NCBI GenBank assembly: GCA_029266425.1
Contig: JAQSWY010000007.1
Coordinates: 82,340-146,339 of the forward strand
Origin: Xanthobacteraceae bacterium
Lineage (GTDB): Bacteria; Pseudomonadota; Alphaproteobacteria; Rhizobiales; Xanthobacteraceae
DNA length: 64,000 bases
Direction of reading: 5' to 3'
The notes under the pieces were generated by a model that was not told the DNA's origin, did not search any database, and was given only the letters and a program-made list of their open reading frames with translations. Positions 27,196 through 36,323 of this stretch are shown here, piece after piece (position 1 is the first letter of the stretch; the number at the start of each line of letters is the position of its first letter). Both the position numbers and the translations under genes were made by a program.

Positions 27196-27951
27196 TCAGT
27201 AGATTGTCCAGCCCGCGTCGGCCACGACGAGCGCGCCGTTGATGTAGCGGGCGGCATCGGAGGCGAGGAATGCCGCGATCGGCGCGATATCGGCGGCATC
27301 CGCCTGCGGCGGTCGGGTGGCGAGCCCCTTCTTGCGCAGTTCCCGGCCGGCGGCCGAGGGCTCGGCGCGAGCGGCAATGTTGGTCTTCACCGAGCCGGGG
27401 GCGATGGCGTTGCAGCGGATGCCGCGCTCGCCATAGCTCGTGGCGACCGCACGGGTGAGCCCGAGCATGCCGTGCTTCGATACCGTGTAGCTGACGCCGC
27501 CGCGGCCGCCCTGGAAGCTCGCGATCGAGCAGGTGTTGATGAAGCAGCCAGCGCCGCGCTCCAGCATCTTCGGCAGCGCCGCGCGGGTGACGCGCATCGG
27601 GCTCGTCAGATTGATCTGCATGACGCGCTCCCACATCTCGTCGGTGGTCTCGTCGAGCGGCATCATGCGATCGAGGATGCCGGCATTGTTGCAGATCACC
27701 TCGATCGGTCCGAAGCGCTGCTCCGCCGCGGCGAGCATGCCGTCGACGGCGGGTTGCTCGGTCACGTCGGCGAGATGCGTCGCAAGGCTCTCCGGCGCCC
27801 GGACGGCTTCAGTGGTCCCGGCCAGGGCATCGGCCGAGCGATCGACCGCAAACACCCGCGCCCCGGCCGCCACGAATGCCTCGGCCATCGCCCGGCCGAT
27901 CCCGGATCCCGCACCGGTGATGAGAGTCACCCGTCCATCAAGCGTCGTCAT
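27196..27951 (-). CDS. SDR-family oxidoreductase
   Basis: NAD(P)-dependent short-chain dehydrogenase, 251 residues. Nucleotide motif TGAGSGIG at residues 12-19, ADVT, NNAG at 88-91, catalytic S142, Y155, K159 (VSYTVSKHG), and CNAIAPGSVKT. D37 after the second strand (FAVDRS) suggests NAD(H) preference. Placed 34 bases after the flavin reductase in the same transcript as the Liv transporter, so it probably oxidises an alcohol or reduces a ketone in that catabolic pathway. Substrate not known. Confidence 0.88.
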   Translation of the reverse strand: MTTLDGRVTLITGAGSGIGRAMAEAFVAAGARVFAVDRSADALAGTTEAVRAPESLATHLADVTEQPAVDGMLAAAEQRFGPIEVICNNAGILDRMMPLDETTDEMWERVMQINLTSPMRVTRAALPKMLERGAGCFINTCSIASFQGGRGGVSYTVSKHGMLGLTRAVATSYGERGIRCNAIAPGSVKTNIAARAEPSAAGRELRKKGLATRPPQADAADIAPIAAFLASDAARYINGALVVADAGWTIY

Positions 27952-27985
27952 GTTCGAAAACCTCGAGCTGGATGGAAATCGTCCC

Positions 27986-28507
27986 TCAGCCGGCGGCGAG
28001 GAAGGCGCCGCCGCGATAGACCAGCGCCGGCCGCCCGGACGCGGCGGACTGCGTCGCGGCGACAGCGCCGAGGAAGACCGTGTGCGTGCCCCAGTCGAGC
28101 GCCTGAGCGACCCGGCAATCGAAGGCCGCTATCGCATCTTCAAGGACGGGCGCTCCGGTGGCGAGCCTGCGCCAGGCACCATAGGCAAAGCGCTCCGCGC
28201 CGCGGGCTCCGCTTCGTCCGGCAAAATGCTCGGCGAGCAGCTGGTGCTCATGGGCGATGACGTTCACGCAAAAGGCGCCGGCGGCGCTTATGGCGGCATG
28301 GCCCTCGGTGGCGCGGTTCACGCACACGAGGAGCGTCGGCGGGTCGGCCGAGACCGAGCAGACGGCTGTCGCGGTCAGCCCGCGCGGGCCATCCTCGCCC
28401 TGCGCGGTGATAAGGGTCACGCCGGCAGCGAGCTCGCGCATCGCCGCACGGAAGGCGGCGCCGTCCACGAGCGGATCGGCATCGCACGGATGGGGCTGCG
28501 TCATCAT
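27986..28507 (-). CDS. Flavin reductase (HpaC/NtaB-like FMN-binding split barrel)
   Basis: NAD(P)H:FMN oxidoreductase that would supply reduced flavin to the luciferase-like monooxygenases nearby. 173 residues: FRAAMRELAAGVTLITA, GPRGLTATAVCSVSADPPTLLVCVN (split for length), CVNVIAHEHQLLAEHFAG, WGTHTVFLGAV and a terminal PALVYRGGAF, all typical of the family. Begins MMTQ with ATGA overlap on livF, so reductase and transporter are translationally linked. Confidence 0.88.
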   Translation of the reverse strand: MMTQPHPCDADPLVDGAAFRAAMRELAAGVTLITAQGEDGPRGLTATAVCSVSADPPTLLVCVNRATEGHAAISAAGAFCVNVIAHEHQLLAEHFAGRSGARGAERFAYGAWRRLATGAPVLEDAIAAFDCRVAQALDWGTHTVFLGAVAATQSAASGRPALVYRGGAFLAAG

Positions 28508-29223
28508 GCGTCGTATCCGAGATAGGCGCTCTGCACGCGCGGATGATTGATCAGGTCGAGGCCGTTGCCGGTGATCGTGATGTCGCCGGATTCCAACACG
28601 AAGGCGCGGTCGGCGATCTCCAGCGCGCTATAGGCGTTCTGTTCGACCAGCAGCACCGTGACGCCCTCGGTGTTCACCCGGCGTATCGCGTCGATGACGA
28701 GATCGACGATTTGAGGGGCCAGCCCCATGGTCGGCTCGTCGAGCAGGAGCACCTTGGGCGCCGCCATCATGGCCCGACCCATCGCCACCATCTGCTGTTC
28801 GCCGCCGGACAGCGTGCCGGCGAGCTGCCGGTAGCGCTCCCGCAGGCGCGGGAACAGCTCCAGTACATGGTCGAGATCGCGCCGGCGCGCCGCATGATCG
28901 CTGCGCACATAGGCGCCGATCTCGAGGTTCTCGGCGACGCTCATACGGCCGAACAGCCGGCGCCCCTCCGGCACCTGCGACAGCCCGTGACGGACCCGCT
29001 CGTGCGGCGGCAGCGCGGTGATGTCCGCGCCGCCGAGCACGATGGTGCCCGCGCGCACGTCGCGCAGGCCGCAAAGGGCGTTCAGTATGGTGGTCTTGCC
29101 CGCGCCATTGGCGCCGATGATGGTGGCGATCTCGCCGGCCTCCACCGTGAAGCTCACGCTGCGCACGGCGGCGATCTCGCCATAGGCGACGGTGAGGCCG
29201 GAGACTTCCAGAGCCTTGCTCAT
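28504..29223 (-). CDS. livF: Branched-chain-type ABC transporter ATPase, LivF
   Basis: Cytoplasmic ATPase of a Liv/HAAT importer, 239 residues. Walker A GANGAGKTT, LSGGEQQMVAMGRAMM signature, LLLDEPTMGLAPQIVD, and the LivF-type ending LINHPRVQSAYLGYDA. Starts in ATGA overlap with livG and ends in ATGA overlap with the flavin reductase. Liv-type systems carry many substrates beyond amino acids (aromatics, amides, urea); context suggests the substrate of the nearby monooxygenases. Confidence 0.92.
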   Translation of the reverse strand: MSKALEVSGLTVAYGEIAAVRSVSFTVEAGEIATIIGANGAGKTTILNALCGLRDVRAGTIVLGGADITALPPHERVRHGLSQVPEGRRLFGRMSVAENLEIGAYVRSDHAARRRDLDHVLELFPRLRERYRQLAGTLSGGEQQMVAMGRAMMAAPKVLLLDEPTMGLAPQIVDLVIDAIRRVNTEGVTVLLVEQNAYSALEIADRAFVLESGDITITGNGLDLINHPRVQSAYLGYDA

Positions 29224-30080
29224 GCGATCCTTGCCTCCATCTGCCGCAGCGGTTCGGCCTCGGCGGCGGGCGCGGCAATCTGCCCGCTGCGCCGGCCGAG
29301 ATAGGCCTCGATCACCCGGTCGTCGGCCTGGATCTCGGCCGGCGTGCCCTCGGTGAGGATGGCGCCGCGATTGAACACGGTGATGCGCTCGGCCACCGCC
29401 ATCACCACGCGCATGTGGTGCTCGATCAGCACGACGGTGACGCCGAGCTCGTCGCGCACGCGCCCGATCAGCTCGACCAGCGCCTTTCCCTCCGCCGGGT
29501 TCATGCCGGCCGCCGGCTCGTCGAGCATGAGGATGCGCGGGCCGCCGACCAGAGCCCGGGCGATCTCCAGCCGGCGCTGGTCGCCATAGGGCATGTTGCG
29601 GGCGAGATCGTCGGCGCGTCGGGGAATACCGACGAAGGCGAGATAGTGCCGCGCCCGCTCGCGCGCCTCCGCCTCCTCGCGGCGGAACCGCCCGGTGCCG
29701 GCGATGGCCTCCCAGAAGGTGGCCTTGAGCCGGCGGTGCTGGCCGACCAGCACGTTTTCCAGCGCTGTCATGTTCGGGAACAGCCGGACATTCTGGTAGG
29801 TGCGCGCCACGCCGTGCCGCGCCACCACATGCGCCGGCAGCCCGTCGATACGCTCGCCGCCGAGATAGACCCGGCCGCTGGTCGGCTTCACAAAGGCGGT
29901 GATGCAGTTGAAGGCCGTGGTCTTGCCGGCGCCGTTCGGCCCGATGATGGCGTGCACGCTGCCCTCGGGAACGCTGAGATCGACATTCTGGATGGCGATC
30001 ATGCCGCCGAAGGCCTTCTTCAGGCCGCGCACATCGAGCAGCGGTAACCGGGCGGGGCTCTTGGCGTGGGCGTCAAGCAT
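29220..30080 (-). CDS. livG: Branched-chain-type ABC transporter ATPase, LivG
   Basis: Second ATPase, 286 residues. LKKAFGGMIAIQNVDLSV, Walker A GPNGAGKTT, VARTYQNVRLFPNMTALENV, MPYGDQRRLEIARALVGGP, LMLDEPAAGMNPAE and TVVLIEHHMRVVM identify LivG. It overlaps livM by eight bases and livF by four. A roughly 30-residue C-terminal extension after YLGRRSGQ is not conserved in E. coli LivG. Confidence 0.92.
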   Translation of the reverse strand: MLDAHAKSPARLPLLDVRGLKKAFGGMIAIQNVDLSVPEGSVHAIIGPNGAGKTTAFNCITAFVKPTSGRVYLGGERIDGLPAHVVARHGVARTYQNVRLFPNMTALENVLVGQHRRLKATFWEAIAGTGRFRREEAEARERARHYLAFVGIPRRADDLARNMPYGDQRRLEIARALVGGPRILMLDEPAAGMNPAEGKALVELIGRVRDELGVTVVLIEHHMRVVMAVAERITVFNRGAILTEGTPAEIQADDRVIEAYLGRRSGQIAAPAAEAEPLRQMEARIA

Positions 30081-31746
30081 GGGCGCCCTCCTTCGCTACG
30101 ATCGTCGCCGGCCACAGGCCTTCGGCCCGCACATGCATCATCGCGACCAGTGCGATGCCGTAGAACAAATAGCGGAACTCGCCGAACTCGCGCAGCAGCT
30201 CGGGCAGGCCGATCAGCACGATGGCGCCGACCAGCACGCCGGGCAGGCTGCCGAGACCGCCGATCACCAGGATCGCCAGCACATTGATCGAGACCAGTAA
30301 CTGGAAGGAATGCGGATAGACCGAGCCGATCAGCGCCGCGAACACCGCGCCCGCCGCGCCGGCGAAGGCCGCCCCGATGGTGTAGGCGAGCAGCTTCGAG
30401 GCGACGGGGTCGATGCCGAGCGCCTGCGCGACATCCTCGTCCTCGCGCATGGCAAGCCAGGCCCGCCCGATCCGGGCGTGCTGCAGCCGCCAGGAGATGA
30501 AGGCGACCACGCCGGCGAGAGTGAGGGCGAGATAATAGAGTGCGGCCGGCGATTTCAGCGAAAAGCCGAACAGGCGCGGATGATCGATCTCGATGATGCC
30601 TTGCGAGCCGCCGAGATAGGGCCCGAGCGCATCGGACAGCACCAGCACGCGGATGATCTCGCCGAGGCCGAGCGTCGCCATGGCGAGATAGTCGCCGCGC
30701 ACCCGCAGCACCGGCAGGCCGAACAGCATACCGGCGCCCGCCGCCAGCACCACCGCGACCGGCAGTGCCACCCAGAACGATACATCGGCGATCGCCAGCG
30801 GACCGGACGAGCAGAGCAGCGCCACCGTATAGGCGCCGACCGCGAAGAAGGCGACGAAGCCGAGATCGACGAGGCCGGCAAGGCCGAGCTCGATATTGAG
30901 CCCCATGCCCATCAGCATGTAGAGCGCGACAAGCATGGCGACCTGGGCGACGAAGTCGTTGGTGACCAGCGGCAGGATGAGGACGCCGATGAGCAACAGC
31001 ACCAGGCCCACTTTCGAGGAGCGCGCGCGGCTCGCGGGAGTGTGCCCGGCCCTCCACCGATCGCGCATCAGCGAGAACGCCGCCCCGATGAGGAACAGCA
31101 CCAGCGCGGCACCCTGGTTGAGCCCGGCGGGCCCGAACACCTCGGTCTCCGGGCCGTTCAGGTCCGGCACATTGTCGAGCACGCTGACGAAGACGTCGCG
31201 GAACAGGCCGGCGATGAGCACGGCGGCGAAGCCGTTCGTCACCGCCCGGCGCCATGGGCCCGGCACTGCCGCAAGCATCCCGCCGGCCGCACCGAGAATC
31301 GCACCCAGGGCTGGAAGCTGCGCCAGCGCCTGAAGCGAGGCGTTCGGCGCGCCAAGGCTGAGCGCCTTGACCAGCATCGGGCTCGCCGCGACCAGCGTGG
31401 TGCGCAGATTGTACGATGCGGTGAGCAGCACGAGCGCCGATACGCACAGGCCCGCAATGACGCCGGCAAGCGCGCCGTGGAGAACGGCACGAGCGCCCGC
31501 GGGCGCACTCCCGGCATCGCGTCCGGCGATGTAGCCGGCAGCAATGGCGATCAGCGCGAAGGCGACCTGCGATAGCGTCAGCGTGTCCTCGATCACGTGG
31601 CGCTTGTCCATCGCCACATAGGCGCCGATCAGAGCGAAGGCGATCGCCGCGAGGCCGGCGAGACCGCCGACCTGGAGGCTCTCGATCAGCGGCGCCTTGC
31701 GCCGCCGGGTGAGCTTGAAGGAGCTGGTGACGGTGTTGAAGGACAT
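30073..31746 (-). CDS. livM: Branched-chain-type ABC transporter permease, LivM with long N-terminal extension
   Basis: Inner-membrane permease, 557 residues. The canonical LivM core begins near residue 255 (QVAMLVALYMLMGMGLNIELGLAGLVDLGF, split here) and includes VRGDYLAMATLGLGEIIR, GIIEIDHPRLF, RAWLAMREDEDVAQALGI and GLGSLPGVLVGA. The first 250 residues hold roughly six further hydrophobic segments, much more than E. coli LivM. Two candidate functions for the extension are insertion of extra helices or contact with a partner; neither can be read from sequence. Confidence 0.88.
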   Translation of the reverse strand: MSFNTVTSSFKLTRRRKAPLIESLQVGGLAGLAAIAFALIGAYVAMDKRHVIEDTLTLSQVAFALIAIAAGYIAGRDAGSAPAGARAVLHGALAGVIAGLCVSALVLLTASYNLRTTLVAASPMLVKALSLGAPNASLQALAQLPALGAILGAAGGMLAAVPGPWRRAVTNGFAAVLIAGLFRDVFVSVLDNVPDLNGPETEVFGPAGLNQGAALVLFLIGAAFSLMRDRWRAGHTPASRARSSKVGLVLLLIGVLILPLVTNDFVAQVAMLVALYMLMGMGLNIELGLAGLVDLGFVAFFAVGAYTVALLCSSGPLAIADVSFWVALPVAVVLAAGAGMLFGLPVLRVRGDYLAMATLGLGEIIRVLVLSDALGPYLGGSQGIIEIDHPRLFGFSLKSPAALYYLALTLAGVVAFISWRLQHARIGRAWLAMREDEDVAQALGIDPVASKLLAYTIGAAFAGAAGAVFAALIGSVYPHSFQLLVSINVLAILVIGGLGSLPGVLVGAIVLIGLPELLREFGEFRYLFYGIALVAMMHVRAEGLWPATIVAKEGAHA

Positions 31747-31750
31747 GGCG

Positions 31751-32848
31751 TCACGCCCGCTTTGAAGCGAGCTGCTCGCCGAGCAGCCCCTGCGGCCGGA
31801 AGATCAGGATCATCACCAGCATGCCGTAGCCGATCACGTCCTTGAGCTGATACGGCGCCGGCAGCCCGTAGCCCTCCAGGATCAACGCCGGCCCGAGCGC
31901 CTCGGCGAGCCCGAGCACCAGCCCGCCGAGCAGGGCGCCGCCGAGATTGCCGATGCCCCCCAGGATCGCCGCGGCGAAGCCCTTCACGCCGAGGAAGAAG
32001 CCCATGAAGACGGTGATCTGCTTGAACACCAGCGCATAGAGCACGCCGGCGACGCCCGCCATCGCCCCACCGATCGCGAAGGTGGCGACGATGACGGCGC
32101 CGACATTGATGCCGACCAGGGCAGCGGCATCGCGATCTTCCGCCACCGCCCGCATCGCCTTGCCGAGCGGGCTCAGCCGCACCAGCGCCAGCAGGCCCGC
32201 CAGCACGATGAGGGCGGCGACGAAGGCGACGATCTGCGGGATCGGCACGGTGAGGCCGAACAGGCTGACCGTGCCCTCCATCCAGCCGAAGCCGGGATAG
32301 GCGCGGTTGCGCGTGCCGAACAGCCCGCGCGCCGCATATTGCAGGACGAAGGACAGCCCGATCGCGCAGATGAGCGGGGCGAGCGAGCGCACATGCAGGA
32401 ACGGCCGGTAGGCGACGCGCTCGATGGCGATCGACACCGCCGCGCCGCAAGCCATGCCGGCGGCGAGCACCAGGGGCAGCGCCAGCAGCGGCAGGCTGTT
32501 CACCAGCCCCGCATCGTTCAGCGCCCCCGCTGCGAACAAACCGGCGAACGACCCCACCATCATCACGTCGCCATGGGCGAAATTGATCATGCGCAGGATG
32601 CCGTAGACCATGGTGTAGCCGAGCGCGATCAGCGCGTAGATGCTGCCGATGGTGAGGCCGAACATCGTGAAGGACACGAAGTCGGCGGCGGAGTAGGTGC
32701 CGGCGGTGAGACCGCCGGCAAGACCCACCAGGACGAGAGCCGCGACACTGATCCTTATGGCGAGCAATACGTGATCGACCCAGGTCGACCGGCGCAGCCA
32801 TTCGGAGAATGCCCCCGGCTCCGTCGCGGAGCGCGTGGTCTCGCTCAC
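31751..32848 (-). CDS. livH: Branched-chain-type ABC transporter permease, LivH (GTG start)
   Basis: Partner permease, 365 residues. FGLTIGSIYALIALGYTMVYGILRMINFAHGD (split) is the LivH hallmark, followed by AERVAYRPF-like AIERVAYRPFLHVRS, KAMRAVAEDRDAAALVGIN and GGIGNLGGALLGGLVLGLAE. The conserved core starts about 60 residues in; a GTG at 32848 gives GTGA overlap with the livK stop and is chosen. The open frame reaches upstream to 32938 but that part is antiphase to livK coding sequence. Confidence 0.88.
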   Translation of the reverse strand: MSETTRSATEPGAFSEWLRRSTWVDHVLLAIRISVAALVLVGLAGGLTAGTYSAADFVSFTMFGLTIGSIYALIALGYTMVYGILRMINFAHGDVMMVGSFAGLFAAGALNDAGLVNSLPLLALPLVLAAGMACGAAVSIAIERVAYRPFLHVRSLAPLICAIGLSFVLQYAARGLFGTRNRAYPGFGWMEGTVSLFGLTVPIPQIVAFVAALIVLAGLLALVRLSPLGKAMRAVAEDRDAAALVGINVGAVIVATFAIGGAMAGVAGVLYALVFKQITVFMGFFLGVKGFAAAILGGIGNLGGALLGGLVLGLAEALGPALILEGYGLPAPYQLKDVIGYGMLVMILIFRPQGLLGEQLASKRA

Positions 32849-34080
32849 GGATAGATCCGCTTCGGGTTGGTGCCGGGAGCGAAGGAGGACTGGTCGGCGC
32901 TGGTGAACTCCCAGATCGCGTAGGTCGCCGCGCCGCAATCGCCGAGGGTATCGCAGGTCAGCGCGCCGGTGAGGCCGGGCAGCGCCTTGGTCGCCATCAT
33001 GGCATCGTGGAGCGCCTTGCGGCCGATATAGAGGTTGCCGTCGGCGTCGGTCTTGCCCACCTGCTTGATCGCCGCCATCGTCAGCAGCGCGGCATCATAG
33101 CCATAGGCGCTGAAACCGCCGATCGGCGCCTCGCCATATTCGTTGGTGAACTCCTTCACGAAGCCCGGGAAGCGTTCGGAGAACAGGTCGGTCGAGGGAC
33201 CGACGATGTTGAAGCCGACGATCTTCGGACCGACCGCCTCGATCACATTGGCGCTGAACACGCCCTCGCCGCCGATGACCTTGGTCTTGGCGAGCGCGGC
33301 CACTTCGTCCTTCTGGCGCATCAGGAAGCCGATGGTGGAGGTGAAGACCGGCGTGAAGATCAGGTCCGGCTTCTTGGTGGCGATGCGGGTCAGCACCGGA
33401 CGCAGATCGGTGTCGGTCGGTGCCACCGCCTCGCTCGCGACGATGGTGCCGCCCTTGGCGGCGAAGTCCCTCTCGAAGGCGCGGACCAGCTGCTCGGTGT
33501 AGGGGCTGCCGTCATGGATCGTGGCGGCGGTCTTGAGGCCCAGCTTGTCGTGGACATAGGCCGCCATGAAGGCCGCGCTCTTCAGGTCGTTCGGCACCAC
33601 GCGCAGGAAGCCCTTGAAGCCGTCCGGCCGGTCGGCCGCGGTGAGCGCCGGCGCGGTGGCGCCGATCGCCACGTTGGGAATGCCGAGCTTCCACAGGATG
33701 GGGGCACCGGCGCGCGCGCCGCTGGAGCAGCTCGGGCCGAGCACGGCAACGATCTGCTTGTTGCCGGCGAGCTTGGTTGCCGCGGTCTGGCCGCCTTCCG
33801 CGGTGCACTGCGCGTCCTCGCCGACGAGCTTCACCGGAAAGCCGAGCACCTTGCCGCCGGCATCCTTGATGGCAATCTCGGCACCACGCAATTCGTCGAT
33901 GCCCTGGTTGGTGTCGCCGCCGGACTGCGAGGAATAGCCGCCGATCAGGATCGGCTGGCCCTTGGCGATCTTCACGACACCGACCGCGTCGGTCACCGGA
34001 CCGAGCGTTTCCGCCCGGCTGCCCGACGCGGCAAGGAGAGCCACGGCAAGCGTCATCGCAGACACGAGTACCCTATTCAT
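32845..34080 (-). CDS. livK: Liv-type periplasmic substrate-binding protein
   Basis: Binding protein of the type-1 periplasmic fold, 411 residues. Signal peptide of about 23 residues ends ASGSRA before ETLGP. Family features include ILIGGYSSQSGGDTNQGIDELRGAEIAI (split), VAVLGPSCSSGARAGAPI, PNVAIGATAPAL, and FSAYGYDAALLTMAAI. The motif SSQSGGDTNQG is unlike leucine/valine receptors, so the ligand is uncertain. First of five transporter genes, 110 bases after the monooxygenase gene. Confidence 0.9.
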   Translation of the reverse strand: MNRVLVSAMTLAVALLAASGSRAETLGPVTDAVGVVKIAKGQPILIGGYSSQSGGDTNQGIDELRGAEIAIKDAGGKVLGFPVKLVGEDAQCTAEGGQTAATKLAGNKQIVAVLGPSCSSGARAGAPILWKLGIPNVAIGATAPALTAADRPDGFKGFLRVVPNDLKSAAFMAAYVHDKLGLKTAATIHDGSPYTEQLVRAFERDFAAKGGTIVASEAVAPTDTDLRPVLTRIATKKPDLIFTPVFTSTIGFLMRQKDEVAALAKTKVIGGEGVFSANVIEAVGPKIVGFNIVGPSTDLFSERFPGFVKEFTNEYGEAPIGGFSAYGYDAALLTMAAIKQVGKTDADGNLYIGRKALHDAMMATKALPGLTGALTCDTLGDCGAATYAIWEFTSADQSSFAPGTNPKRIYP

Positions 34081-34190
34081 CTTCGTCCATCCTCTGGTTT
34101 GGCGCGCGGCCTTTTTTGCGGTCGCGTCGTTCGAAAGATCAGTCTCGGGCAGTGCCGCTCCGGGCGCTGGGCCCGGAGCCGATCAATCCA

Positions 34191-35273
34191 TCACTCGGCC
34201 GCGACCGGCACCGGCGCCCCGATGGCGGAGAGCGGGCCGACCTCGCGCTCGACCAGAGGCAGCACCTCGGCGCCGAAGCGCTCCAGCGAGCGCCGCGCGC
34301 GGGCGACCGGCATGTCGCCGAACTGGAAGAAGCAATTGTAGTGCTGCGGATTGAGCCGGCGGATTTCCGAGACCAGCCGCCCCGCCACATGGTGCGGATC
34401 GCCGATCAGCAGATTGTCGCGGAAGGTCTCGAGCGGCGGCTCGTCCGGGATGGGCGCCGCCTCGACGAAGGAACCGTTCAGCGTCAGCACGTTGCTGCGC
34501 AGGCCGTGCACCATGCGCCCGACATAGCGGGCACGCTCGGCCGCTTCCATCGCCTCGCTCGCGCTGTCGGTGACGTGGATATATTGCTGCAGCGCTACCG
34601 GCATGCGGGCACCATCGAGCCCGCCCTGCACCCAGGAGGCCCGCACCTGCTCGGCGATGCCGAACAACGCCTCGCTGCCCCGCCAGCCCGCGGTGATGAA
34701 CGGCACGCCGCCCCATTTCGACAGCGCTTTGAGGATCGGCGGGTGCGGCGAGGTGCAATAGACCGGCGGCATCGGCTTCTGCAGCGGACGCACGGTGAAG
34801 GCGGTTTCCGGCACCGTGATGTGCTTGCCCTCGAAGGCGGCGCGACCTTCTGTCAGCGCCTGCTCCACCACGGCCCAGTATTCGAGGAAGATCTCGGTCT
34901 TCTTGGCGACGTCGGCGCCGTAGCGCTCGAACTCATAGGCCTGGTAGCCGGTGCCGACGCCGAGCACGGCGCGCCCGTCGCTGAGCTGGTCGAGCAGGCC
35001 GATCTCCTGCGCCACCCGCATCGGCTGGTAGAGCGGCAGCACCACCACGCCGGCGCCGAGCCGGATGCGGCTGGTGTGGCCGGCCATGTGAGCCGCCACC
35101 ATCAGGGGCGATACGCTGACCGAGTAATTGGTGAAGTGATGCTCGGCAAACCAGGCGATATCGAAGCCGATATCCTCGGCAAGCCTCACCATGTCGCGTG
35201 TATTCTCGATGACGCCAGCGACACCACCCGGGTTGTCGCGCAGGCCCATGAGGTTGAATATGCCGAAGTGCAT
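34191..35273 (-). CDS. Luciferase-like (LLM) flavin-dependent monooxygenase 1
   Basis: FMNH2-dependent monooxygenase of the bacterial luciferase superfamily, 360 residues. MHFGIFNLMGLRD start, MVRLAEDIGFDIAWFAEHHF, RIRLGAGVVVLPLYQPMRVA, LSDGRAVLGVGTGYQAYEFERYG (split) and VYCTSPHPPILKALSKWG are family hallmarks. True start at 35273; the open frame upstream is antisense to the SDR gene. It needs reduced flavin, available from the reductase at 27986-28507. About half-identical by eye to the paralogue at 36324 on the other strand. Substrate unknown. Confidence 0.88.
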   Translation of the reverse strand: MHFGIFNLMGLRDNPGGVAGVIENTRDMVRLAEDIGFDIAWFAEHHFTNYSVSVSPLMVAAHMAGHTSRIRLGAGVVVLPLYQPMRVAQEIGLLDQLSDGRAVLGVGTGYQAYEFERYGADVAKKTEIFLEYWAVVEQALTEGRAAFEGKHITVPETAFTVRPLQKPMPPVYCTSPHPPILKALSKWGGVPFITAGWRGSEALFGIAEQVRASWVQGGLDGARMPVALQQYIHVTDSASEAMEAAERARYVGRMVHGLRSNVLTLNGSFVEAAPIPDEPPLETFRDNLLIGDPHHVAGRLVSEIRRLNPQHYNCFFQFGDMPVARARRSLERFGAEVLPLVEREVGPLSAIGAPVPVAAE

Positions 35274-35308
35274 TTCCGTACTCTGATTTCTAGCTGGATG
35301 CTGTGCGG

Positions 35309-36040
35309 TCAGGCGATGAAATAGCCGCCACTGATGGCAACGGTCTCGCCGACCATGTATCTGTTCTTTTCCGAGACCAGGAAGATCACGACGTCGGCGA
35401 CATCTTCCGGCTCGGCGGCGCGGCCGAGCGCGGTCTGCGCCGCGAGTTCCGGCAGGAAGCCGGCGGCGCGCGCCTTCTCGGTGGCGATGCCGGCGGGCGC
35501 CACGCCATTGATCAGGATGTTGTCCGGCGCGCAGGCGAGGCCCATGCTCTTGGTCAGGCTGACCACCGCCGCCTTCATTGCCGCGTAGTGCGCGTTCTTC
35601 GGATGCGCCTTGAGCGCATCGATCGAGGCGATGTTTACGATGCGCCCGCCGCCCACGCCCTGCATGTGTGCAATCGCCGCCACCGAGACGTTGTAGAGTC
35701 CGCGCACATTGACCGCGAAGCTGAAGTCCCAGTCGGCATCGGTGATCTCGAGGATCGGTCGGCGCGGATAGACGCCGGCGCAATTGACGAGGCCATGGAT
35801 GCGCCCTGCACTGGCGGCAGCGGCATCCACCAGCGCCTTGGCGCTGTCGCGGGTGGTGATGTCGCCGATCACCGCGAAGGCCTCGCCGCCCTTCGCCTTG
35901 ATCTCGTCGACGACGCCCGCCGCGCTCTCCTCGTTGATCTCGATGATCCCGACCTGAGCGCCGGCCTGCGCGAGGCCGAGACAGATGGCCCGGCCGAGAC
36001 CACTGCCTCCACCGGTGACGATGACGGTTTGACCCTGCAT
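35309..36040 (-). CDS. SDR-family oxidoreductase
   Basis: Short-chain dehydrogenase, 243 residues. TGGGSGLG at residues 9-16, NCAG at 86-89, catalytic S139, Y152 and K156 (AHYAAMKAA). E35 after the second strand (GIIEINEE) suggests NAD(H). It starts the minus-strand transcript that continues with the monooxygenase 35 bases downstream. Probably works on the product or precursor of the monooxygenase step; not identified further. Confidence 0.88.
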   Translation of the reverse strand: MQGQTVIVTGGGSGLGRAICLGLAQAGAQVGIIEINEESAAGVVDEIKAKGGEAFAVIGDITTRDSAKALVDAAAASAGRIHGLVNCAGVYPRRPILEITDADWDFSFAVNVRGLYNVSVAAIAHMQGVGGGRIVNIASIDALKAHPKNAHYAAMKAAVVSLTKSMGLACAPDNILINGVAPAGIATEKARAAGFLPELAAQTALGRAAEPEDVADVVIFLVSEKNRYMVGETVAISGGYFIA

Positions 36041-36323
36041 GGAAGCTCCGATCTCTGAGGAGGGTGCGCGCCCGCTTGGGGTGTGGGCACGTCATTGAGA
36101 CGGAGTGTTCCAGACCGGCGGCACCGATCACAAACGATCAATTCTCATGGAAGGATAAGAACGGCCGCTGCATGCGGGCTGTGCCAAGCCCGGCTTGGCC
36201 AAGCATAAGAACAGCTAATTTGCCCGGGCCCGGCGCCGTTCCTATGCTTTGCTATAAGCCGTACGTGCAATGACAGGCCTGCGACGGATCGAGAAAGGAT
36301 CCGTTGCAGATGGGAAGTTCGCT
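36041..36323. promoter_or_regulatory. Divergent promoter region with repeats between the two monooxygenase transcripts
   Basis: This 283-base gap separates the minus-strand SDR-LLM1-Liv transcript from the plus-strand LLM2-LysR transcript. It holds a palindrome CCAAGCC-C-GGCTTGG at 36184-36198, and an 11-base direct repeat ATAAGAACGGC (36155-36165) / ATAAGAACAGC (36205-36215) exactly 50 bases apart, on either side of the palindrome. Direct repeats CGATCA also occur near 36126 and 36135. These are likely binding sites for the LysR regulator at 37399. Confidence 0.5.

Noticed and set aside
35274..36131. Apparent fusion of a 286-residue domain to the N-terminus of monooxygenase 1
   Set aside because: It is the alternative frame of the SDR gene at 35309-36040; the conserved luciferase-like start is MHFGIFNLMG at 35273.
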